From JAVBUY01 sp031552735 (GTDB lineage: Bacteria > Bacillota > Clostridia > Christensenellales > Aristaeellaceae): DNA of 31,035 nucleotides. The notes below the pieces were generated by a model, which was given only the letters and a program-made list of their open reading frames with translations, was not told where the DNA came from and searched no databases. Positions 23,493 through 29,334 of the stretch are shown piece after piece; within the stretch, counting starts at the first letter, position 1; each line of letters begins with the position of its first letter. The translations under genes and the position numbers were made by a program. The DNA is taken from contig JAVBMF010000027.1 in assembly GCA_031552735.1 (NCBI GenBank), positions 1 to 31,035 on the forward strand, written 5' to 3'.

Positions 23493-23939
23493 AGTTCTTT
23501 TCTTTCCAGCAAGTGCCTTTATTACAATTCTCGAGGAGATAATCGCAAGACATATTAAGGGAAAAAGCTGCAAAGCCCAGAGAACAACAAATTGCGAAAA
23601 ATTTCCCTGAGAAGAAAAAGGTGTAATTTTGTGCAAACCTTTTGGATACGCCCAAATAAAAAAGTATATGAAAAATGCAGAAACTGCGCTTGGTATAAAA
23701 CACACAATCCAATATCGCCAAAGGTTCACTGGTTTTTTTCTCGCTTTATACAGCAAATAAAAAGCAAAAGTATACCCAGCCAGCAGAAATAGCACTCCAA
23801 CCGATTCTGACCAATGCCATATCAGCGTGCCAGTTGTCAGGATCTGCAATATTGTCATCGAAAACAAAAAGCTACAGGCGCTGAGCACCATAATAATAAT
23901 AACGAGTGCCCCAAAAACGATATGCGACAAGCTTCTCAT
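23469..23939 (-). CDS. Small four-helix membrane protein, repeat-altered C-terminus (island gene A)
   Basis: 156 aa. An N-terminal hydrophobic helix (HIVFGALVIIIMVLSACSFLF) is followed by three more membrane segments (VGVLFLLAGYTFAFYLLY, YWIVCFIPSAVSAFFIYFFI, VVLWALQLFPLICLAIISS). No family recognised. ATG 23939 with GGAGGG closely upstream. The last seven residues (GATGTVL) and the stop codon are supplied by the flanking repeat element, so the original C-terminus has probably been replaced. AT-rich compared with the MATE gene beside it. It could be a membrane immunity protein, given the island context, but nothing in its own sequence proves that. Confidence 0.6.
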   Translation of the reverse strand: MRSLSHIVFGALVIIIMVLSACSFLFSMTILQILTTGTLIWHWSESVGVLFLLAGYTFAFYLLYKARKKPVNLWRYWIVCFIPSAVSAFFIYFFIWAYPKGLHKITPFSSQGNFSQFVVLWALQLFPLICLAIISSRIVIKALAGKKRTGATGTVL

Positions 23940-23967
23940 ATTCCCTCCGCTAGTAGTAGCGTTCCGA

Positions 23968-24100
23968 ATGTGCCACGGGGACGGTTCCCCTGTCCTCTCG
24001 CCGTTTGCACAGCGCAGTAGCCTGTTCCTACAGGAATCACGCGCTTGGCACTTTCAGCACCTCGGCGGAAAGATGTCCGTGGGGAGCGTCCGCGTAGCAT
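23968..24100 (-). repeat. Island inverted-end element, copy 2
   Basis: Begins TGTGCCACGGGGACGGTTC, has the interior GCACTTTCAGCACCTCGGCGGAAAGATG, and ends with a degenerate right arm (GGGGAGCGTCCGCGTAGCAT). It separates gene A from the Rhs remnant and gene B. Confidence 0.8.
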
Positions 24101-24101
24101 G

Positions 24102-24222
24102 CATATACGCTAGGTCAAAGGCGCTTGTGGAGGCGGCACTGCCGCTGCCCGTGGTGCTCTGCTGGGTCAGGTTGCCCATGTTGTCGTAGGCGTAGGTCGT
24201 GATCAGGCCGTCGCTTTTGCAT
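24102..24222 (-). pseudogene. Fragment of an Rhs/YD-repeat protein
   Basis: About 40 codons without a start read SDGLITTYAYDNMGNLTQQS, a textbook YD repeat (YDxxGNLT), then a Ser/Thr/Gly-rich stretch ending FDLAYM before entering the repeat element. It is GC-rich like the backbone and unlike the AT-rich cassettes. Upstream a TGA interrupts the frame at about 24228. Rhs proteins are large surface or secreted toxin carriers whose variable C-terminal tips are toxins paired with immunity genes downstream. This is the only trace of such a carrier in the window. Confidence 0.75.
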
Positions 24223-24231
24223 CTTCATGGT

Positions 24232-24696
24232 CTAAAAAAGCACCCTGCCTATTTCATCTTCTTTCTCAACACAACGAATTTCTTCCGCCAGGTTTTGAGC
24301 GTTAGCATACATCTGCTGCAAAACCGCAGAATCTTTAGCATAAACTTCGCAGTATATGCTGTCAAACCACCAGATAGATATTTGACACTTACTCTGCAAA
24401 AACGCATCATACGAATCCATTTTTATCCTTTTCATTGTGTGTTGAAGATACCCTCTGAAGATAAATGAAATAACAAAATAGTTCTTTTTATTTATCTTTT
24501 CTCTGAGATCCACATCTGGCATCACCACTTCAAAAAGCATCCGAGAAAACATATGTCGCGCCGATTTTGTCTGATCCACCTCGTAAACTTCTGCATCCTC
24601 AACTTCCCACACTACATTATAAGTATTTATACCTTGAAAAAGGGTTTGCAGGACTTCTCCAGCGTTGTCCTTCCATCTAATCTCTAAACCTAACAT
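24232..24696 (-). CDS. Hypothetical protein, possible immunity protein (island gene B)
   Basis: 154 aa from the ATG at 24696, which has AAGGGGGGG upstream and a plausible promoter. Starts MLGLEIRWKDNAGEVLQTLF and continues as a soluble mixed alpha/beta protein with many aromatic residues (INTYNVVWEVEDAEVYEVDQ, ISIWWFDSIYCEVYAKDS) and a C-terminal helix. No signal peptide, so probably cytoplasmic. No family recognised. Size, acidity and position next to an Rhs fragment resemble immunity proteins of polymorphic toxins. The cognate toxin is absent. Function is inference only. Confidence 0.6.
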   Translation of the reverse strand: MLGLEIRWKDNAGEVLQTLFQGINTYNVVWEVEDAEVYEVDQTKSARHMFSRMLFEVVMPDVDLREKINKKNYFVISFIFRGYLQHTMKRIKMDSYDAFLQSKCQISIWWFDSIYCEVYAKDSAVLQQMYANAQNLAEEIRCVEKEDEIGRVLF

Positions 24697-24730
24697 GCCA
24701 GCCCCCCCTTGAAGCGTTCCTTTTGTATTC

Positions 24731-24759
24731 AGTGTACCACCTGTATGGTTTGTTGCCAA
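24731..24759 (-). promoter_or_regulatory. Promoter of island gene B
   Basis: Minus-strand -35 TTGGCA (24754-24759), 17-bp spacer, -10 TACACT (24731-24736). It suggests the cassette carries its own promoter. Confidence 0.6.
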
Positions 24760-24825
24760 TAAAGAGGTATCATATCATCATTTCCTGCTCCACCAAAAAA
24801 TCATCCAAAACCAGCGCAGCAATCA

Positions 24826-24913
24826 TGTGCCACGGGGACGGTTCGCCTGCCGGTGTGGGTGCTTTCAGCACCTCGGCGCAAAGAGGTCAATGGGGAGCGT
24901 CCCCTTGGCACCA
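24826..24913 (-). repeat. Island inverted-end element, copy 3
   Basis: TGTGCCACGGGGACGGTTC at the left and GGAGCGTCCCCTTGGCACC at the right, with the same GGGTGCTTTCAGCACCTCGGCG interior hairpin as copy 1. It ends six bases before the stop of gene C. Confidence 0.85.
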
Positions 24914-24919
24914 TGCGCC

Positions 24920-25159
24920 CTACACTCCTCTTTTGTATATTTTCGTTGGTCTTTCTTGCCCATCCGAAAAAACATATATTCTTTCGCATTTGGGGCATCG
25001 CCATACTTGATATTGTGGCATTGGGAGTTTCCACGTATCAATTGTTTCATTCTGCATAATCGCATCCCACTCTTTATCCGTATATACTCTTAACTCTGTA
25101 TCATTTGGAGCCAAAGTATTAGAAAGAATTTCGCCACATAAACACTGCATTCTCGCCAT
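24920..25159 (-). CDS. Small zinc-ribbon-like protein (island gene C)
   Basis: 79 aa from the ATG at 25159 (MARMQCLCGEIL), with GGAGGGC six bases upstream. Two cysteine pairs, CLCG near the N-terminus and RCPKCERIYVF at about residue 55, are spaced as a zinc ribbon. Between them is an acidic helical stretch (YTDKEWDAIMQNETID). Soluble, probably cytoplasmic. Longer frames upstream run through the repeat and are not credible. I do not recognise a named family. Small two-CxxC proteins of this look occur among toxin-associated orphan genes, which is a weak argument for immunity here. Confidence 0.6.
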   Translation of the reverse strand: MARMQCLCGEILSNTLAPNDTELRVYTDKEWDAIMQNETIDTWKLPMPQYQVWRCPKCERIYVFSDGQERPTKIYKRGV

Positions 25160-25179
25160 TTTATTGCCCTCCATAGACA

Positions 25180-25274
25180 ATGCCTTCCCCCTGCCATCCC
25201 GCCGTTTGCATAACGCACGCTTGGCACTTTCAGCACCTCGGCGGAAAGATGCAGCAGAACCGTCCCCTTGGCAT
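25180..25274 (-). repeat. Island inverted-end element, copy 4a
   Basis: Right end GAACCGTCCCCTTGGCAT is intact; the left end (TGCCTTCCCCCTGCCATC) is degenerate. The interior has GCACTTTCAGCACCTCGGCGGAAAGATG. It is directly followed by a second copy. Confidence 0.75.
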
Positions 25275-25419
25275 CCGGTTCTGCTGTCATCGCGCCGTTT
25301 GCATATTGAAGCAGCCTGTCCTAACATGATACGGCCCTGTCGGACTTGCTTTCCTTACCGCGCTTGGGATTGTAATCACCTCGATGGAAAGATGTCAGCA
25401 GAACCGTCCCCCTGACACC
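25275..25419 (-). repeat. Island inverted-end element, copy 4b
   Basis: Left part begins CGGTTCTGCTGTCATCGCGC and the right end is GAACCGTCCCCCTGACACC. It adjoins copy 4a, so two elements lie end to end. It supplies the last 32 codons of gene D. Confidence 0.75.
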
Positions 25420-25581
25420 TTTAACAAGGAAATACCCCTCTTGATTCGCCTTTTGCCGCGCCTCTGGCAAAGCCAACGCTTTCTTTGCCAGCGAATACTG
25501 ATTTGTCTCTTTTGTGACAATTCCAATTACTAATATAGTGATCAATAGAATGATAGCTAAACAGGTGTTTTTTATAGCCAT
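25321..25581 (-). CDS. Small single-helix membrane protein running into a repeat (island gene D)
   Basis: 86 aa from the ATG at 25581. A short basic start and one hydrophobic helix (TCLAIILLITILVIGIV) are followed by about 30 ordinary residues (ETNQYSLAKKALALPEARQK..) up to YFLVKG. The remaining residues (VRGTVLLTSFHRGDYNPKRG..) are the translated repeat element, so the original protein was probably longer and was cut by the repeat. The start overlaps the stop of an upstream coding remnant (ATGGCTATAA), and its ribosome-binding site (GAGAGGAG) is rather far, 14 bases. It may be a decaying gene. Confidence 0.4.
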   Translation of the reverse strand: MAIKNTCLAIILLITILVIGIVTKETNQYSLAKKALALPEARQKANQEGYFLVKGVRGTVLLTSFHRGDYNPKRGKESKSDRAVSC

Positions 25582-25700
25582 AACGGCAAATACTGCTCCT
25601 CTCCCTTGATGACCTGTCCTGCAGGTGAAATTGTAACCCAATGTGCACCGGATGTCGGAACAGTCGAAGGGATTGGCAGGTTAAGTGATCCTGCCTCCGA
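25571..25700 (-). pseudogene. Coding remnant ending LPLWL, overlapping gene D start
   Basis: An open stretch of about 43 codons with no start codon reads GSLNLPIPSTVPTSGAHWVT.. and ends GEEQYLPLWL. Its stop TAA overlaps the gene D start codon region. It begins right where a repeat end stops, as if the 5' part of a gene had been replaced by the element. Protein-like composition is the only evidence; no family recognised. Confidence 0.35.
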
Positions 25701-25730
25701 AAGATGTCAAGAGAACCATCCCCTTGGCAT
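25694..25730 (-). repeat. Island element, right-end fragment (copy 5)
   Basis: CCTCCGAAAGATGTCAAGAG followed by AACCATCCCCTTGGCAT matches the right third of the island element; the left part is not recognisable. The 105 bp between it and copy 6 hold no credible gene. Confidence 0.65.
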
Positions 25731-25837
25731 GGTGTGCTCGTCCTCTTGCAAGATATCCTGCCTGATTTCGGGTTTTCCGCTTTCTTAATTTTGGCGTTTT
25801 TTGTCATCTCAGCGCGAGTTCAGCAAAAGACAGAAAC

Positions 25838-25890
25838 GATGCCAACAGAACCGTCCCCTCGGCATTCCCTTGGCATTTTCCCCTTGGCAT
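25838..25890 (-). repeat. Island element right end with triplicated tip (copy 6)
   Basis: GAACCGTCCCCTCGGCAT is followed by TCCCTTGGCAT and then TTTTCCCCTTGGCAT, so the terminal motif occurs three times in about 50 bp. It abuts the stop codon of the leucine-rich-repeat gene (25891) with no gap. Confidence 0.75.
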
Positions 25891-26898
25891 CTACAGCTCG
25901 CCCTGCGGATCGAAGACAAACGTTTCAAGTTTGCTCTCATCCAGCCCTAGAATCGCGGAGCGCTCAAGGAAGAGGTTATTCTGAACGTCGAGGCATTCTA
26001 ACACAGGATTACGACTCAAATCCAACATCGTCAGCTGATTATTGTCGCAATAAAGATTACTTAACGCTGGATTACAACTCACATCTAGCGTTGCTAGTCG
26101 ATTGCCACCACAATAAATGGTAGCCAGTAAAACACTTTCCCTCACGTTTAGTGTTGTTAGGCGATTGTTCTCACAGTATAGCTCAAGTAGCATCAGATTT
26201 CGGCTCATGTCCAACATATCTAGTTGATTGTTCCTGCAATCAAGCACGACCAATGCAGATGCACCCTTCGTATTCAACTCTGCAAGTTGATTGTTTTTGC
26301 AAATAAGCAATGACAATGCCACATTACTGCTTACATCCAAAGCCGTCAGCCGATTGCCATTGCAGGTAAGCCTATCCAGCGCAATAGCCCCCTGCAAATT
26401 CAAAGATTCCAGTTTGTTGTCTTCACAGGCGAGATTCCAAAGCTTGGCATTATTGCTTACATCCAGCGTTGTTAGTTGATTCTCAAAACAATATACCAAC
26501 CACAGTTCAGAATTGTTACTTATGTCTAAAGCAGTCAATTGATTACTATAACAGTTCAGCTCTGCTAATTCTTTGTTGTGGCTTAAGTCTAGTGTTTTCA
26601 GCTTATTTCCAGAGCAGTAAAGGTCTTCCAAATTAGTAAAGTATTCTATTCCTTGTAAGTCAGCGATTTCGCAATCACTTACATCAAGAACCGTACGCTC
26701 CGCCACGTCGCTGGCCAGTATGTCTCCAGCCGGTTTTTGAATAAGCTTCCGCACCGCCGCTTCAAAATTGAGGTCCGGAAATTGAATGACGGTATCCCCA
26801 GGCACTTCAGGTGAATCAGCCTCATCGCTCAGAACGCTCAATGGGCTGAGCAGCAGAAACAGTGAGATAACCACAAATGCGTATAGGCAATTTTTCAT
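25891..26898 (-). CDS. Secreted leucine-rich-repeat protein (island gene E)
   Basis: 335 aa from the ATG at 26898 (MKNCLYAFVVISLFLLLSPL), with AAAAGGAG upstream. Signal peptide of about 24 residues, a leader segment (TVIQFPDLNFEAAVRKLIQ) typical of Clostridia LRR proteins, then about 11-12 repeats of 21 residues with the pattern LxxLxCxxNxLTxLDVSxNxx. Most repeats have a cysteine at the same position (LYCSGN, LNCYSN, VYCFEN, LACEDN, LTCNGN), a stacked cysteine ladder. The last repeat is degenerate and the protein stops after VFDPQGEL with no cell-wall anchor. Such proteins bind other proteins outside the cell. Target unknown. Confidence 0.8.
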   Translation of the reverse strand: MKNCLYAFVVISLFLLLSPLSVLSDEADSPEVPGDTVIQFPDLNFEAAVRKLIQKPAGDILASDVAERTVLDVSDCEIADLQGIEYFTNLEDLYCSGNKLKTLDLSHNKELAELNCYSNQLTALDISNNSELWLVYCFENQLTTLDVSNNAKLWNLACEDNKLESLNLQGAIALDRLTCNGNRLTALDVSSNVALSLLICKNNQLAELNTKGASALVVLDCRNNQLDMLDMSRNLMLLELYCENNRLTTLNVRESVLLATIYCGGNRLATLDVSCNPALSNLYCDNNQLTMLDLSRNPVLECLDVQNNLFLERSAILGLDESKLETFVFDPQGEL

Positions 26899-27071
26899 AA
26901 TTTTTTCTCCTTTTATATTGTTTCGCATGGGAACTGGGAGCTTCGTCTGATTCTTTGTATCACTGTGCTAGGGCGTGTTTCAAAAGGGGCGAAAGCGGAA
27001 GACCCAAGGATTTTTCGTCAAATCAAGGAGTCGAAGCGCAGAGTATTGGCGGTACGCCAAGCGAAGAACGC
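26899..27071. other. Intergenic stretch between gene E and repeat copy 7, no feature found
   Basis: About 170 bp holding the upstream region of gene E and a more GC-rich piece (26967-27070) with open frames on both strands but no credible start or family. No clear promoter boxes were found. The GC-rich piece may be a scar of backbone or mobile DNA. Confidence 0.4.
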
Positions 27072-27163
27072 ATGCCACAGGGACGGTTCTGCTGTCATCT
27101 ACCGCCCCGACAGGCGTTTTGCAAAATGCACGGAAGATGTCAACGGGACCGTCCGCTTGGCAT
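27072..27163 (-). repeat. Island inverted-end element, copy 7a
   Basis: Compact 92-bp copy: ATGCCACAGGGACGGTTC at the left, GACCGTCCGCTTGGCAT at the right, with a short interior lacking the CAGCACCTCGG hairpin. Confidence 0.85.
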
Positions 27164-27193
27164 GGCTGTCGGTTTGGATGCAACGATCCACTA

Positions 27194-27221
27194 GATGCCA
27201 AAGGAACCGTCCCCTTGGCAT
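27194..27221 (-). repeat. Island element end, copy 7b (28 bp)
   Basis: ATGCCAAAGGAACCGTCC continues to CCCTTGGCAT. This single end is itself an imperfect palindrome. It lies five bases from the stop codon of gene F. Confidence 0.75.
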
Positions 27222-27226
27222 CTTGC

Positions 27227-27877
27227 TTACCATTCTTCTGTCAAACTCTGGAATTGATTGTCAACGATTTCAAAAGAACCCAAATCTTGCATAGAGTACC
27301 CTGTCTTGCCCACGTTGGCACGTATCCAATTCGGATACACATGCTCTTGCAATATCAGATTGTTTTCCCGTTCAAAATCTTCACGCACAATCTTTTTGTC
27401 TCGCAAAAATTGCACCTGCGCCTTGGGATCATCTACCCAAACTTCGTCAGACAAAGCATACTCATTGGCTGTAACAACAATTGGCTCATACACTAAGCGT
27501 TTTTCCTGCACATAATAAGTGTAGTTCAAATAGATAATCTCATTTTTATCACGATCGACAACCCAGATGTTTATAATCTTTAGTGTTTTCTTATCTAAAT
27601 CCCAGTTAATCGCTACCTTGTGCTGTTCATCAACAAAATCCTTACTATAAATCTCTCGAATCTTCCCTGGGAATTCCATGCTAACACTTTCACCCGTATA
27701 GGACAGCCCCACATCCTCATAGGTTGCTGAGCTCGAAGCCCGTAGGCGCGAAAAGTAGTAGTGTCCATAGTACATTTCATCCCATATGTTCTGTATGCTC
27801 ACACGCCCCGTCCTCTGCCAGAACAAAACCGCAATGCACAGCAGAACTATAGCAACAACAAGCATTGCTTTTTTCAT
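27227..27877 (-). CDS. TipC-like immunity protein (island gene F)
   Basis: 216 aa, ATG 27877 with GAGAGGA upstream. One N-terminal membrane anchor (AMLVVAIVLLCIAVLFW), then an extracytoplasmic domain beginning NIWDEMYYGHYYFSRLRASS. Later segments are IYLNYTYYVQEKRLVYEPIVV and a C-terminal LGSFEIVDNQF. An anchor followed by an (I/V)xDE(I/M)YY motif, a tyrosine-rich strand and a closing GxFxIVDN resembles the TipC family, which protects Gram-positive cells from LXG toxins such as TelC outside the membrane. The match is from memory and not verified. No toxin gene is adjacent, so it would be an orphan immunity gene. Confidence 0.5.
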   Translation of the reverse strand: MKKAMLVVAIVLLCIAVLFWQRTGRVSIQNIWDEMYYGHYYFSRLRASSSATYEDVGLSYTGESVSMEFPGKIREIYSKDFVDEQHKVAINWDLDKKTLKIINIWVVDRDKNEIIYLNYTYYVQEKRLVYEPIVVTANEYALSDEVWVDDPKAQVQFLRDKKIVREDFERENNLILQEHVYPNWIRANVGKTGYSMQDLGSFEIVDNQFQSLTEEW

Positions 27878-27932
27878 TTCGTCATCCTCTCTCCCGCTTT
27901 TTAATAAATCTACTTCATTTCATTATTTCCAA

Positions 27933-27992
27933 ATGCCACGGGGACGGTTCTGCTGTCATCGCGCCGTTTGCATGGCGAAGCGGCCTGTCCAC
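27933..27992 (-). repeat. Island element, left-half copy 8a
   Basis: ATGCCACGGGGACGGTTC and the following interior up to AAGCGGCCTGTCCAC, cut off where a full copy begins at 27993. Confidence 0.8.
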
Positions 27993-28122
27993 ATGCCACG
28001 GGGACGGTTTCCGTGTCCTCGCGCCTTTTGTATAGCAAAACAGCCTGTCCACACACGTACCACGCGCGTGGCACTTCAAGCACCACAGCGGAAAGATGTC
28101 AGCGGAACCGTCCCCTTGGCAT
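27993..28122 (-). repeat. Island inverted-end element, full copy 8b (130 bp)
   Basis: Best complete example. ATGCCACGGGGACGGTTT at the left and GGAACCGTCCCCTTGGCAT at the right pair over about 25 bp with few mismatches; the interior has CGCGCGTGGCACTTCAAGCACC and CAGCGGAAAGATGTC. It lies 57 bp downstream of the WG-repeat gene's stop. Confidence 0.9.
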
Positions 28123-28179
28123 GTCATTACTCATTGTGTTGAATGCAAATATCCACTTTCCCCTTCTTATAGGCCCATA

Positions 28180-29193
28180 TCACTCATCGTCCAACGTCTT
28201 ACACACAATCCGCCCTTCGGTATTAATATATCCTTCCCAGCCGTTATATACTGAGGCATATCCATCCACAAATGTCCCCGCTATTCGCCACTTGGGTTTG
28301 ATCACATACCGTCCCTTTTCATCAATAAACCCAGCCTTGTCATCCTTCTCAACACTGGCCATGCCTTCAGAGAATCGTCCCGCTTTTTCCCATTGTGGCT
28401 TGATCACAATTTTCCCTTGTAAGTCAATATAGCCCCATTTATCCTTCACGCAAACTGCCGCCAAGCCGTTGTCACCAAAGGACTCCGCGGCATCCCAATC
28501 CCCGGCGAGGCAAATTTCTCCCTTTGAATTGATAAACACCCATCGATTGGTGTCTGGATCAAGCACGCTCGCCAAACCATTGGAGAATCCATTGGCCACT
28601 TTATATTTTACCGGAATGACCACTTGGCCTTCTTTATTGATATAGCCTCGCTTGCCATCTTTCTCCACAAATGCCAACCCTTCGCTGAACTGCGAAACCC
28701 TGTCCCAAACGAAATCAATCGCGACTTCGCCACGCATATTCATGTATCCTGCCCCTTGCTCATTCAAAGCACCAAACAGGCCCTCGGACACAACTTGTAC
28801 ATCATAATACCATTGCGGCGCAACCACTTGCTTTCCCTGCATATCTACGAATCCGTATTTGTGGCCACCATATTCAACGCGCCCATAGCCTTCCTGGAAT
28901 TGAATAAAAGGCTTCGAAACTGGCTTCACGATCCACGTTCCTTGCGCATTGATGACTCCCCATAATCCCTCTTGGCGCACTTGTGCTATACCATCAACAA
29001 AAGGGCAGACTTCATCAAATATCGGTTCTGTTATGCGTTGTTTTTCTTTATTGATTAAGCCAATCTTCCCGTCTTGGTGATAATACGCAACTGTACCTTG
29101 ATAAGCCCAGATTTCCACTTTGTTCTCCATGCACGCTTGCGTTGCAAAGCTCGCTCCAATCATGGCAATGAGCAATATCCATATCTTCCTCAT
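28180..29193 (-). CDS. Exported WG-repeat protein (island gene G)
   Basis: 337 aa. Hydrophobic N-terminus (IWILLIAMIGASFATQAC) acts as signal peptide; a cysteine at about residue 21 could be a lipid site but the preceding residues do not fit the lipobox well. The rest consists of seven or eight WG/KWG repeats of about 35-40 residues, such as LWGVINAQGTWIVKPVSKPF, KYGFVDMQGKQVVAPQWYY, RGYINKEGQVVIPVKY, KWGYIDLQGKIVIKPQWEKAG. WG repeats form beta-propeller-like surfaces for protein binding, with no catalytic function known. ATG 29193 has AAGGGAG 12 bases upstream. Role unknown; in this island it may be a surface or decoy protein. Confidence 0.82.
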   Translation of the reverse strand: MRKIWILLIAMIGASFATQACMENKVEIWAYQGTVAYYHQDGKIGLINKEKQRITEPIFDEVCPFVDGIAQVRQEGLWGVINAQGTWIVKPVSKPFIQFQEGYGRVEYGGHKYGFVDMQGKQVVAPQWYYDVQVVSEGLFGALNEQGAGYMNMRGEVAIDFVWDRVSQFSEGLAFVEKDGKRGYINKEGQVVIPVKYKVANGFSNGLASVLDPDTNRWVFINSKGEICLAGDWDAAESFGDNGLAAVCVKDKWGYIDLQGKIVIKPQWEKAGRFSEGMASVEKDDKAGFIDEKGRYVIKPKWRIAGTFVDGYASVYNGWEGYINTEGRIVCKTLDDE

Positions 29194-29241
29194 TGTGGCT
29201 CTTGGCTCCCTTCATTTTTTCACTGTGTAACGCCTTCGCAC

Positions 29242-29295
29242 ATGCCACAGGGACGCTCCCTCTGTCCTCTCGCCTTTCGCACAACGCCTCTGCAT
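29242..29295 (-). repeat. Island element, left-half copy 9
   Basis: ATGCCACAGGGACGCTCC plus interior up to CAACGCCTCTGC; the right half is missing. It is the rightmost copy and lies next to the MFS terminator. Confidence 0.75.
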
Positions 29296-29297
29296 TG

Positions 29298-29325
29298 GCA
29301 AAAAAGAGCCCGTTGGGGCTCTTTT
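29298..29325 (-). terminator. Terminator of the MFS gene
   Basis: Minus-strand AAAAGAGCCC/GGGCTCTTTT, ten base pairs, loop CAAC, then T-rich tail. Begins ten bases after the MFS stop. Confidence 0.92.
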
Positions 29326-29334
29326 GATTATCGT

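Noticed and set aside
25421..25807. 128-codon minus-strand open frame (MTKNAKIKK..)
   Set aside because: It runs through a repeat end and over gene D in another frame; the credible reading there is the remnant plus gene D.
26965..27294. Plus-strand open frames through repeat copy 7
   Set aside because: They are made of the translated repeat and flank and have no ribosome-binding site or family.
23390..29295. Integron cassette array with attC sites
   Set aside because: No integrase gene, and the repeat ends lack the GTTRRRY/RYYYAAC core expected of attC; only the general layout is similar.
23390..29295. CRISPR array
   Set aside because: Repeats are 90-145 bp, diverged and separated by whole genes rather than by short uniform spacers.
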